Positions 44,074-52,917 of a DNA stretch of 64,000 bases are shown piece after piece. Every line of letters begins with the position of its first letter. Position 1 is the first letter of the stretch. The stretch comes from Paenibacillus radicis (ex Gao et al. 2016). GTDB taxonomy: Bacteria > Bacillota > Bacilli > Paenibacillales > Paenibacillaceae. The stretch covers positions 191,009-255,008 of the forward strand of contig NZ_BMHY01000008.1 of assembly GCF_014641555.1 (NCBI RefSeq). The letters are read 5' to 3'. The notes beneath the pieces were generated by a model. The model saw only the letters and a program-made list of their open reading frames with translations. It ran no database searches and was not told the DNA's origin. The translations under genes were made by a program, and so were the position numbers.

Positions 44074-44942
44074 GCCAGCCTGCATACGCCGGTCAACCGA
44101 AGAAAAAAACAAAACTCGACATCGCCCCGATTATCGGGTTCATTATTTTGTTAGCTGTTACGATCGCCATGATCTTGCCTTTTGGCTTTATGATATCGAC
44201 CTCATTGAAGACGACGAAGGAAATGCTCGTCTTTCCTCCGACCGTTATTCCGGAGCAATTCGCTTGGGGAAATTTCAAAGAGCTGTTCATTAATGACGAG
44301 ATTAAATTCGGCAGGCAGTATGGCAACAGTCTGATCGTTTCTATTGCTACTGTTATCGGTACGGTGCTTTCCTCTTCCTTCGTCGCATTTGGCTTCGCCA
44401 GATACCGGGCTAAAGGAAGCCAGCTGATGTTCATGCTGGTGCTGGGCACGCTTATGCTGCCTTATCCGGCGATTATGATTCCGCAATTTTTGCTATTTAC
44501 GAAGCTGGGGCTTCATGACTCGCTTCTCCCATTAATACTGCCAGCGTTTTTCGGTTCCGCTTACATGATCTTTTTGCTGCGGCAGTTTTTCTCCAATCTT
44601 CCCAATGAGATTTATGATGCGGGAAGAATCGACGGCTGCCGGGAGATCGGCCTGTATTGGAAGCTGACGCTTCCGCTCGCAGGTCCAGTGCTTGCTACGG
44701 TTGCGATCTTTTCCTTTATCTGGAGCTGGAATGATTTGCTTGCACCGGTTCTTTATCTGGATTCGCAGGAAAACTTCACCCTTCCGATCGGGATGGCAGC
44801 CATGCTGTCGTCGAAGTTCCGGATTGCGCCTTGGAACCTGATGATGGCAGCCTCATTGCTGTCGGTTCTTCCGATTGTTGCGTTGTTCGCCGTCGCGCAA
44901 AAACGTTTTGTCGAAGGCATCGTGCTGACTGGCATCAAGTAA
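44070..44942 (+). CDS. ABC sugar importer C, MalG/UgpE-type permease
   Basis: A 290-residue permease (COG0395) whose start overlaps the stop of the previous gene by 4 bp (ATGA), with GGAGGGAG upstream. EAA region EIYDAGRIDGCREIGLYWKLT; C-terminus AVAQKRFVEGIVLTGIK is the family ending. It forms a heterodimer with the preceding permease by family precedent. Confidence 0.93.
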   Translation: MSQPAYAGQPKKKTKLDIAPIIGFIILLAVTIAMILPFGFMISTSLKTTKEMLVFPPTVIPEQFAWGNFKELFINDEIKFGRQYGNSLIVSIATVIGTVLSSSFVAFGFARYRAKGSQLMFMLVLGTLMLPYPAIMIPQFLLFTKLGLHDSLLPLILPAFFGSAYMIFLLRQFFSNLPNEIYDAGRIDGCREIGLYWKLTLPLAGPVLATVAIFSFIWSWNDLLAPVLYLDSQENFTLPIGMAAMLSSKFRIAPWNLMMAASLLSVLPIVALFAVAQKRFVEGIVLTGIK

Positions 44943-44989
44943 AGTCCACATAGAGCTTTAAGCCAATTAAAAAACAAGGGGGATACACA

Positions 44990-46333
44990 ATGAACAAGAA
45001 CAAAGGCAAGCTGTTGCTCGGTCTCATTCTCGTATTTTCGATGGTCATGTCCGCATGTACAGGCGGCGGCAAGGATGGCGGCAAAGACGGAGACATCGTG
45101 ACGATTACGCATTACACAATCGATTCGCCGGACCGCACATTCGTGGAAAAGCTGATTCCAGACTTCGAGGCGAAGCACCCGAATATTAAGGTCAAAGTAA
45201 CGAAAGCGCCTTACGAGCAATTCGACTCGAAGCTTCAATCGGCCATCGCAGCTAAAAACGCGCCTGACGTTACTTCGCACTGGGGCTATGGCGGCTTCAT
45301 GGAATATTACAACAAAGGCATGCTGATGGATCTGTCGCCTTACCTGACGGACTTCAAAGCATCCGACTACAACATCCCGGAAGACGTTATGAACATTTAC
45401 AAAGTAGACGGCAAAACATACGGCATTCCGGTCAACAGCTATGTAACCGTGATGCTCTATAATAAAGATTTGTTCGATAAAGCCGGCCTTCCGTATCCGC
45501 CATCGGATTACGAGGACAAAAGCTGGACATTCGACAAAATGGTGGAGTACGCAAAAGCGTTGACGGTAGACTCCAAAAACTTGAACGAAGCGCAATACGG
45601 CGTTGACTTCGGCTTTGGCGAACGCGATCAACGGCCGCAATACTTCGGCGGCAACGTCTATTCCGAGGATACATGGACGAATGGCGGCAAGCCTTCCGAG
45701 ATTAATCTGACGAAACCGGAAGTTGTGGAAGCGTTCAAGAAGGTTTACGGCCTTATCTATGATCAAAAGGTTTCCCCGACACCTGCATTCTCGAAATCGG
45801 TATCCGGACAATTCGGCGATCCGTTCCTTTCCGGCAAAATCGGCATGTCCGTAGTTGGCTCGTGGAGCTTGGCTGCTTCCAGCGATTTCAGCTTCAACGT
45901 AGGCGTAGCTGCGGTGCCGCAAGGCCCGAACGAGAAAGTAAGAAGCGTTCTCTATGTCGATCCATTGTTCGTTCTGAAAGATTCCAAGCATCCGAAAGAG
46001 GCGCTGGAGTGGATTGAATATTTGGTTACGGCAGAAGTGCAAGAGAAGTCCATCGAGCTTAGCGGCGGCAACCCGCCGGTCAACCAGCAAGCGGCTGAGA
46101 AATATTACAGCAACTTCGAAGGCATTGATCCGGAGCAAATCAAGCAAGTATTCGACGGCGCTTATAAATACGGATTTGAATCTTACAACCATCTGATCTC
46201 CAACTATTCGCAAATCAACGAGTTGTTCATCAACGAGCTGGCTAGCGTGGAGAATGGAGATAAGAAGGTAGAAGATGCATTGCCGGCTATTGAGACGAAG
46301 CTTAAAGCACTGCTTGAGCGCTTGAACAAATAA
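44990..46333 (+). CDS. ABC importer C solute-binding lipoprotein
   Basis: A 447-residue CUT1-type binding protein. The signal ends in MVMSAC, with lipidated Cys at about residue 23, followed by a Gly/Lys/Asp spacer. Conserved family features are PDFEAKHPNIKVKV near the N-terminus and GDPFLSGKIGMSVVGSW in the second lobe. AGGGGG lies 7 nt before the start. The ligand is unknown; the operon contains no enzyme to hint at it. Confidence 0.93.
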   Translation: MNKNKGKLLLGLILVFSMVMSACTGGGKDGGKDGDIVTITHYTIDSPDRTFVEKLIPDFEAKHPNIKVKVTKAPYEQFDSKLQSAIAAKNAPDVTSHWGYGGFMEYYNKGMLMDLSPYLTDFKASDYNIPEDVMNIYKVDGKTYGIPVNSYVTVMLYNKDLFDKAGLPYPPSDYEDKSWTFDKMVEYAKALTVDSKNLNEAQYGVDFGFGERDQRPQYFGGNVYSEDTWTNGGKPSEINLTKPEVVEAFKKVYGLIYDQKVSPTPAFSKSVSGQFGDPFLSGKIGMSVVGSWSLAASSDFSFNVGVAAVPQGPNEKVRSVLYVDPLFVLKDSKHPKEALEWIEYLVTAEVQEKSIELSGGNPPVNQQAAEKYYSNFEGIDPEQIKQVFDGAYKYGFESYNHLISNYSQINELFINELASVENGDKKVEDALPAIETKLKALLERLNK

Positions 46334-46346
46334 CGCAAGTCGAAAT

Positions 46347-46382
46347 CGGGGGAGAAACGGGGTTTAATCCGGGTCTCTCCCG
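46347..46382. other. Hairpin between binding protein and LacI genes
   Basis: CGGGGGAGA/TCTCTCCCG arms with an inner CGG/CCG pair, and no T tract. It probably protects the upstream mRNA or lowers expression of the regulator gene. Confidence 0.55.
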
Positions 46383-46458
46383 TCCTTGCCTATTTGCTGT
46401 TTTGGCTCAAATATGGTATTCGTTAATAAATACTTTTTTTATTACAGGAGCTAAAACG

Positions 46459-47454
46459 ATGAAAGTCAGTATCTTTGATGTAGCCAAAAAGTCGGGCTTG
46501 TCGGTCGTAACGGTATCAAGAGTGCTGAATAATTCGTCTTCGGTTCGTCAGAAAAATAAAGAGAAAGTGCTGCAAGCGATGCGGGAGCTTGACTATCATC
46601 CCAACGCCTCCGCCCGAAGCCTTGCGCGGGGCAAGACGGGAATCATCGGTCTGACGCTGACGACGCTGCATGACTCTTTCTTCGATGCAGTCGTCAATGA
46701 AATTAATGACAGGCTGGCTGAGCATGGCTATTATTTGGCGCTATCGATTTCGAAGAGCTATGAGGATGCTTTTCACCGCTCCTTGTTTCAAGAGGATCGC
46801 GTAGACGGCGTCATCCTGCTCTCGCCATTTGATGAAGACGAATACGTAAGCGAGCTTAAGAAGAAGCAAATTCCGTTCATCATGATCGATAATTCGAAAA
46901 AAAATCCGCAAGTTACTTCTATTATCGTTGATAATTTCAGAGGCGGCTACGAGGCGACCAAGCACTTGATAGAGCTGGGTCATACGGAGATTGCCCATAT
47001 TGCCGGGCCGGATCATTTCCTCAGCAGTAGGGAGCGGGAGCGCGGGTTTAAAGCTGCGCTGGAGGAAGCGGGCCTGCAGCCTTATTGCATAGAGCGCGGC
47101 ACCTTCGAAATCTCGACCGGCTATCATATCACCAAGGATTGGATTGCCTCCGGTAAGCTGCCTCCTGCTGTCTTCGCAGGAGATGATAACATTGCACTCG
47201 GCATCATGGATGCCTGTCTCAACGAAGGCGTACGCATTCCGCGCGACATCTCGGTCGTGGGCTTCGACGATCAAATTCTAGCCTCCGAATTTCGTCCGCT
47301 GCTGACGACAATCAGACAGCCTGCGGACAAAATCGGCGCGATGGGCGTGGAACTGCTGCTTGCGGCAATCTCCAACACCAGCACGCGGAATGCGACGGTA
47401 CAGATTGAGCCGGAGCTAATTGTCCGGGAATCGACAGCGCCGCCGCAAAAATAA
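46459..47454 (+). CDS. LacI-family transcriptional regulator
   Basis: A 331-residue repressor: N-terminal HTH and hinge (VSIFDVAKKSGLSVVTVSRV, NASARSLARGKTG) and a periplasmic-binding-protein-like sensor domain to about 325. The start at 46459 with AGGAG 8 nt upstream is preferred over a longer frame. As the last gene of the importer C operon it would repress its own transcription through the two matching operators at 43019 and 43109. The inducer is presumably the transported sugar or a derivative. Confidence 0.92.
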   Translation: MKVSIFDVAKKSGLSVVTVSRVLNNSSSVRQKNKEKVLQAMRELDYHPNASARSLARGKTGIIGLTLTTLHDSFFDAVVNEINDRLAEHGYYLALSISKSYEDAFHRSLFQEDRVDGVILLSPFDEDEYVSELKKKQIPFIMIDNSKKNPQVTSIIVDNFRGGYEATKHLIELGHTEIAHIAGPDHFLSSRERERGFKAALEEAGLQPYCIERGTFEISTGYHITKDWIASGKLPPAVFAGDDNIALGIMDACLNEGVRIPRDISVVGFDDQILASEFRPLLTTIRQPADKIGAMGVELLLAAISNTSTRNATVQIEPELIVRESTAPPQK

Positions 47455-47487
47455 CTGCATCATCGTTTCGTTATATGTTTGTATAAG

Positions 47488-47520
47488 AGTTCCAGCCGCT
47501 TAGCGGCTGGAACTTTTTTT
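47488..47520 (+). terminator. Terminator after the LacI gene
   Basis: A perfect 13-bp stem (47488-47500 with 47502-47514) around a one-base centre, ending in seven T. Confidence 0.95.
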
Positions 47521-47668
47521 GCGTTCTGCTCAGTTTTGCAACAGCGTGCACAAGGTAGTCAATTTTTTTTCGAATTGGTCAAATCCGTTTCTTCCGGGAG
47601 CCGCTCTGAAACGGTTAAATAAGAAGTAGAAACGTTAGATACCAGCTTAGATGAAGAGGTGACTACAC

Positions 47669-48592
47669 ATGCAAGGAAACGAAGTTCAGCAGCAGCAGGC
47701 GCTGCCTAAGCTGAAGCGCAAGCAGCGGGAGGAAATCGCCGGCTATTTGCTGGCGGGGCCTATGCTGCTCGGATTGTTTATTTTCACCGTTATCCCGACG
47801 CTCATCTCCTTGGTGCTCAGCTTCACGGAATGGAGCTTTATCGCCGATCTTCAGAAGATGAAGTTTGTCGGCTTGAACAACTTCAAGCAGCTGTTCGATG
47901 ATCAGGTATTTCTAACCTCGATGAGAAACAACTTGATTTTGCTGCTTGTCGTTCCGGTTCAATTGATCGTCTCGCTCGTGCTCGCCGTCGTCATTGAACG
48001 GTACGTGTATGGCAAAGGTTTATTTAAAGTGATGTTTTTCATGCCGTACATTTCAAGTATGGTTGCCGTCGCGATTGTGTTCCAGCTGCTGTTTCACCCG
48101 TCCTACGGTCCGGTGAATGAGACGCTTCGCTCGCTGGGCATCGCCAATCCGCCAAAGTGGCTTGCCGATCTTCATTACGCGCTGCCTTCGGTCATGATTA
48201 TTCTGATCTGGGTCGGCATCGGCTTCTGTATGGTCGTCTATATGGCGGCGCTTAACGCCATTCCGAAGGATCTCTATGAATCGGCCGATATCGACGGGGC
48301 TGGCGTATGGACGAGATTCCGGCGCATTACGCTGCCGCTTGTAACGCCAACAACCTTCTTCCTGCTCGTTACCGGGCTAATCAGCTCTTTCAAATCGTTT
48401 GACGTCATTAAGGTGCTGACGGAAGGCGGGCCATCCTATTCTACCTCGGTCGTCACCTACTATTTGTACACGACGGCATTTGAGAATTTAAAGACGGGCT
48501 ATGCCTCTTCCATCGCCTGGATGCTGTTCGGCTGCGTGCTGCTCATTACGCTCATCCAGCTGTACGGTCAGAAGAAGTGGGTTCACTATTAA
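47669..48592 (+). CDS. ABC sugar importer D, MalF/UgpA-type permease
   Basis: A 307-residue permease with about six helices; the EAA loop is KDLYESADIDGAGVWTRFRRIT. GAGGTG lies 8 nt before the start. First gene of a five-gene run: two permeases, binding lipoprotein, sensor kinase, response regulator. No promoter with a good -35 is visible in the 148 bp upstream, in line with activation by the downstream response regulator. Confidence 0.93.
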   Translation: MQGNEVQQQQALPKLKRKQREEIAGYLLAGPMLLGLFIFTVIPTLISLVLSFTEWSFIADLQKMKFVGLNNFKQLFDDQVFLTSMRNNLILLLVVPVQLIVSLVLAVVIERYVYGKGLFKVMFFMPYISSMVAVAIVFQLLFHPSYGPVNETLRSLGIANPPKWLADLHYALPSVMIILIWVGIGFCMVVYMAALNAIPKDLYESADIDGAGVWTRFRRITLPLVTPTTFFLLVTGLISSFKSFDVIKVLTEGGPSYSTSVVTYYLYTTAFENLKTGYASSIAWMLFGCVLLITLIQLYGQKKWVHY

Positions 48593-48608
48593 GTACGGGG
48601 GACTGAAT

Positions 48609-49460
48609 ATGCCATCAACCATGAATGCGCGAATGAGAAGAAGGATAGGAAAAGCGGCGGTCACACTAGTTATGCTGATGCTTGGGATTGGCTTCCTGCT
48701 GCCCTTCATCTGGATGATTTCGGCCTCCGTAAAGCCCGAAATCGATGTATTTAAATACCCGATTCAATGGATTCCAACGAATTGGCAGTTTTTCGAAAAT
48801 TATAGGGAGGTATGGGTTGGCGATCATCCATTTGCCCTGTATTATTGGAATTCGATCAAGGTGAGTATCGTGACGACAATCGTATCGGTGTTTGTGTCCG
48901 CGATGGCCGCCTTTGCATTCTCCCATGTCGAGTTCCGCGGAAGAAAGCTGCTGTTCGGAGTCGTGCTGATGACGTTCATGGTGCCAAGCTACTCCATCAT
49001 GGTGCCTCAATTTATGATCTTCCGCTGGCTGGATCTATTCGACAGCCATCTGGGACTTATTATGCTCGGCTCCTTCAGCGCGCTGGGAACCTTCATGCTG
49101 CGTCAATTTTTTATGGGGCTGCATAAGGATTACCTGGATGCCGCATTTATTGACGGGGCAGGCACGTTTAGGACGTTTGTCCGCATAGCGCTTCCGCTCG
49201 TTCAGCCGGCACTGGCGACCTACGCGATCCTGCGGTTTATCTGGACCTGGAACGACTATGCCAACCCGCTAATTTTTCTAAGAAGCGACCGGCTGATGAC
49301 TGTCCAGATCGGCATTCAGAAGTTTGCATCGGAGAGCGGAGCCTTCTATTCTTTAATTATGGCAGGCACCGTTTCGGCGATACTGCCGCTGCTTATTATC
49401 TTTATTTTCGGACAGAAGCAAGTCATTGAAGGAATTGCCCTTGGCGGCGTGAAAGGGTAA
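48609..49460 (+). CDS. ABC sugar importer D, MalG/UgpE-type permease
   Basis: A 283-residue permease (COG0395 type). The EAA region is YLDAAFIDGAGTFRTFVRIA and the C-terminus is FGQKQVIEGIALGGVKG. The start at 48609 has GGGGGA 6 nt upstream and lies 16 bp after the previous stop; the longer open frame upstream is an overlap artefact. Confidence 0.93.
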   Translation: MPSTMNARMRRRIGKAAVTLVMLMLGIGFLLPFIWMISASVKPEIDVFKYPIQWIPTNWQFFENYREVWVGDHPFALYYWNSIKVSIVTTIVSVFVSAMAAFAFSHVEFRGRKLLFGVVLMTFMVPSYSIMVPQFMIFRWLDLFDSHLGLIMLGSFSALGTFMLRQFFMGLHKDYLDAAFIDGAGTFRTFVRIALPLVQPALATYAILRFIWTWNDYANPLIFLRSDRLMTVQIGIQKFASESGAFYSLIMAGTVSAILPLLIIFIFGQKQVIEGIALGGVKG

Positions 49461-49563
49461 AAATAGTTTCGAATCGGTAAAAATCGTTACTGTGAGCGCC
49501 AAAACCGGAATGGTAAGTTTAAATAGCAAATGAAACCGCTTTATTATAAAGGGAGGCATACAG

Positions 49564-50928
49564 ATGAAGAAGAGATGGATGTCTACAGCAATATCGGCTA
49601 TCGTGCTGACGACGCTGCTCGCAGGCTGCTCCGGCGGCAATGGCAATGGGAATGGCGGCGGCGGAGCGACAGCGAAGCCGGATAAGAGCGCAGAGACGAC
49701 GAGTGCGCCGCAAGTGAAGATCAAGTTTTTGAACTGGGAAAAGGCTGAGGTCTATCAGCCGGCAATCGATGCGTTTGAAGCCAAATACCCGAATATTAAA
49801 GTCGAGTACGTGCCGGTCGTCGAGAATGACTCCAATGAGACGATCAAAAAGATTGACATTATGTATGCGTCTGGCGAGCAATTTGACGTGTTCTCGCTAA
49901 ACTCGGTGCCGAATTTCAGCCAAAGAGCAGTTAACGGTATGCTGGAGCCTCTAGACGATTATTTGGCCAAAGAAGGCGTGAAGTTCGAAGAGGAGTATAA
50001 GGCAGAACAGATGAAGCTGGACGGCAAACGCTACTCGTTGCCGGGCAAGTTTGGACCTTGGTTTATTCTGTTGAACAAGTCGCAGCTCGATGCGGCAGGG
50101 CTGCAGGTTCCGCAAAGCTGGACGTGGGATGAATTCCGCGATTATGCCAAGCAGCTGACGAAGGGTGAAGGGCCAAGCAAGCAGTACGGTGCCTTTTTCC
50201 ATACGTGGAAAGACTACTTCCTGCTGAAGCAGTACAGCGCAGCTCAAGATCAAGGCATTATGAAGGATGACGGCATTCACTTGAATGCGGACAATCCGCT
50301 GATGAAAGCGTCGCTGGAGCTTCGTTATGTGATGGAGCATGAGGATAAAAGCTCGACGCCGTATCAGGATATCGTAACGCAAAAGATTCCATATCGCGAC
50401 GAATACTTCCAAGGCAAAGCAACGATGCTGCCTACCGGTCCATGGATGATTGCCGAAGCGGGCGGCACGGACAAAATTCCGGCAACTTTCGTATCGGCGT
50501 TTGCACCATGGCCGACCAATGCGAAGGGCGATGAGAACTACTCGTTTGGCGGCGCGGATTCGCTCGTCATCTCTTCCAAGTCGAAAAACAAGGAAGCCGC
50601 ATATCAATTTATCCGCTTCCTGTCGACGGAAGGCATGGCATTGACGAAGCAGCTTAGCGCATGGAAAAAAGCCGACGTAGCAAGTGAAGTTGATGCGATC
50701 GTAGCATCGACGATGACGCCGGATATGATCGATAAAGCTTCGCTGCTGAATACGCTCAACGTATCGAAGTTGCCACAGCCGGCTAATGCGCCTTCCTACG
50801 CGGCCGATATCGAGAAAGCTTATATTTCGGAAGCAGAGAAATATATTTTGGGTACAGCGGATATCGACGCGACGATCGCAGGTATTAAGACGAATCTCCA
50901 GAAAATTATCGATGCAAACCAGAAATAG
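49564..50928 (+). CDS. ABC importer D solute-binding lipoprotein
   Basis: A 454-residue CUT1-type binding protein. The signal ends in TLLAGC (lipidated Cys at about residue 22), with a Gly/Asn repeat spacer. Family features include FEAKYPNIKVEYVPV and YFQGKATMLPTGPWMI. GGGAGG lies 7 nt upstream. A cre-like sequence (TGAAACCGCTTTAT, 12 of 14 positions) lies about 30 bp before the start. The ligand is unknown. Confidence 0.93.
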   Translation: MKKRWMSTAISAIVLTTLLAGCSGGNGNGNGGGGATAKPDKSAETTSAPQVKIKFLNWEKAEVYQPAIDAFEAKYPNIKVEYVPVVENDSNETIKKIDIMYASGEQFDVFSLNSVPNFSQRAVNGMLEPLDDYLAKEGVKFEEEYKAEQMKLDGKRYSLPGKFGPWFILLNKSQLDAAGLQVPQSWTWDEFRDYAKQLTKGEGPSKQYGAFFHTWKDYFLLKQYSAAQDQGIMKDDGIHLNADNPLMKASLELRYVMEHEDKSSTPYQDIVTQKIPYRDEYFQGKATMLPTGPWMIAEAGGTDKIPATFVSAFAPWPTNAKGDENYSFGGADSLVISSKSKNKEAAYQFIRFLSTEGMALTKQLSAWKKADVASEVDAIVASTMTPDMIDKASLLNTLNVSKLPQPANAPSYAADIEKAYISEAEKYILGTADIDATIAGIKTNLQKIIDANQK

Positions 50929-50953
50929 TTTCCTTATAATGATCTAGACAAGA

Positions 50954-50985
50954 GGATGCCTGCGCGCAAGCGGGGCATCCCTTTC
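50954..50985 (+). terminator. Hairpin between binding protein and kinase genes
   Basis: GGATGCC/GGCATCC arms (50954-50960, 50974-50980) followed by CTTTC only. It is a weak or partial terminator, likely to reduce expression of the two-component genes relative to the transporter. Confidence 0.5.
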
Positions 50986-51012
50986 ACCTTTTAGAAGAAA
51001 GGGGCCTTTGCG

Positions 51013-52917
51013 ATGAGCTTATCTTCCTTTGGCTGGCGCAAGAAGCTGATTACGTCCGCGCTGCTGTGCCTGTTCATTCCATCGCTGCTTACGCTGCTGA
51101 TTACCGGCTTGAATACGAGGAATGAGCTGAAGGAGAAGGCGGTCGTCAAGGCCGAGCAGTCGCTGGAGGTAGCCGATCTTTACGTATCCAACCTGGTGAC
51201 GGATATGCTGAAGGCGTCCAATACGCTGCAATATGACAGCGAGATGATGACGGCGATGCGCACGGCTTGGAGCAGCTACCGGAAGAGCGAGGACGGCAAG
51301 CTTGATTTTTTCACCTATAAGCCGGTTGCGGAGAAGCTGGATCAGCTTACGTTTTTTGGCGGCAAGACGTATGTGACGATCTTGCTGCCGGGCGGTTTGA
51401 TCTTTACCAACTATTCGACCTACCGCAACGATCTGGCTTATATGTATAAGGAGCCATGGGTGGATAGTATGGCAGCGGAGCCGGTCAATACAACCTACTG
51501 GCTGGGTACGCAGCCTAATTACGTACATGCCGATGCGGCCGGCAACCCGAATGTCGTAACGATTATTCGCAGCTTTCAACTGTTTGCCAATACGGGCAAA
51601 GCCTATATTGTACTGAGTAAGCCGGAGGAGCAGTTCCACGAAATATTCAGCAAATATGCGGCGGATCAGAAGATCATGCTGATAAACGGTGAAGGCCGTA
51701 TTATCTCCCACCCTGAAGCCTCGGCAATTGGGGGTACGATTGAGGCGTCTTTGCACCTTGATCAGCAGTCCGAAGCTTCGTCCGCCGCTGCACTTCGGGA
51801 TTATATTCGTGTCGAGCATGCGTTATCCTATGCGGGCTGGAGGATCGTCAGTCTGACGCCATACAAAGTGGCAGCGGGCAATATTAACGGCTTTCTTAAC
51901 GATTTGATTATTTTACAGGTGCTGTTTTTCCTGTTGTTCTCGGCCGTATTGTTCTACCTGCTGCGGCAGTTGACGAGACCAATCGTACAGCTGGCGAAAA
52001 TCGCTGAGCGGGTCGATGCCGGCAATTTGGATGCCCGTTCCCGGTTTGGCGGTCAGGATGAAGTCGGGCGGCTTGGTGCTTCGTTCGATCGAATGCTGGA
52101 TCGGATCAAGGAGATGATTCATCAGATCAAGCGTGAGCAGGACCGTAAGCGGATGGCGGAGCTAGAGCTGCTGCAGGCGCAGATCAACCCGCATTTCCTG
52201 TTCAATACACTGAATTCTATTCGTTTGCGGGTGTTGATGAAGGGTGAGAAGGATATTGCCGAAATTGTCGGCTCCTTGTCCACACTGCTGCGTATGACCA
52301 TCAACCGTAACAATGAATTCATTACACTGTACGAGGAGGTTGCCACCGTTAAGGAATATATGCGCCTGATGAACTTCCGTCATGTGGAAAAGGTGGAGCT
52401 TACGAGCAACCTTGCTTCTGACACGCTGCTGGCAATGCTTCCACGGTTTACGCTGCAGCCGTTAATCGAGAACGCTTACATGCATGGGTTAAGACAAAAA
52501 GAAGGGCATATCGATGTGCAGTCCTGGAAGCAGGGTCATCTGCTCTTTATTTCGATTCAGGATGACGGAATCGGCATGACGGCGGAGGAACAAGAAGCGC
52601 TGCTGGGACGGTTGGCCGAGCAGGTCGGGCTGTCGGAACAATCAGAGCAACGGGAGAGGCAGGGGCAGCCGCAACTCCTTCGGCAAGAGGGGAATGACCG
52701 TCTGCATACGTCCTCCGAGCCGCGGAATGCAGAGAGAAGTCCAGTTAGCGGAATTGGTCTGAAAAACGTTCATGAACGGCTGCGGATGATCTACGGCGAT
52801 GTCTATCAGATGCAAATTGAAAGCTCGCAAGGCGGAGGCTTGAAGCTGGTGCTTCGCATTCCGATATCGATGGGACAGGAGGCGATGGAAGATGAATACC
52901 GTAGCGCTGGTCGATGA
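51013..52917 (+). CDS. YesM-like sensor histidine kinase, third pair
   Basis: A 634-residue sensor kinase: helices at about 11-31 and 292-312, extracytoplasmic sensor between, HAMP, then QAQINPHFLFNTLN (His394) and ATPase boxes DDGIGM and GIGLKNV. The stretch between those two boxes is about 55 residues, much longer than in the other two kinases here, and is rich in Q, E, R and S, so the ATP lid is enlarged by low-complexity sequence. AAAGGGG lies 8 nt upstream. Its end overlaps the response regulator start by 26 bp. Confidence 0.92.
   Translation: MSLSSFGWRKKLITSALLCLFIPSLLTLLITGLNTRNELKEKAVVKAEQSLEVADLYVSNLVTDMLKASNTLQYDSEMMTAMRTAWSSYRKSEDGKLDFFTYKPVAEKLDQLTFFGGKTYVTILLPGGLIFTNYSTYRNDLAYMYKEPWVDSMAAEPVNTTYWLGTQPNYVHADAAGNPNVVTIIRSFQLFANTGKAYIVLSKPEEQFHEIFSKYAADQKIMLINGEGRIISHPEASAIGGTIEASLHLDQQSEASSAAALRDYIRVEHALSYAGWRIVSLTPYKVAAGNINGFLNDLIILQVLFFLLFSAVLFYLLRQLTRPIVQLAKIAERVDAGNLDARSRFGGQDEVGRLGASFDRMLDRIKEMIHQIKREQDRKRMAELELLQAQINPHFLFNTLNSIRLRVLMKGEKDIAEIVGSLSTLLRMTINRNNEFITLYEEVATVKEYMRLMNFRHVEKVELTSNLASDTLLAMLPRFTLQPLIENAYMHGLRQKEGHIDVQSWKQGHLLFISIQDDGIGMTAEEQEALLGRLAEQVGLSEQSEQRERQGQPQLLRQEGNDRLHTSSEPRNAERSPVSGIGLKNVHERLRMIYGDVYQMQIESSQGGGLKLVLRIPISMGQEAMEDEYRSAGR

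Noticed and set aside
44753..46213. 486-codon minus-strand open frame opposite the importer C lipoprotein
   Set aside because: Antisense shadow caused by codon bias; no ribosome site and no recognisable motif.
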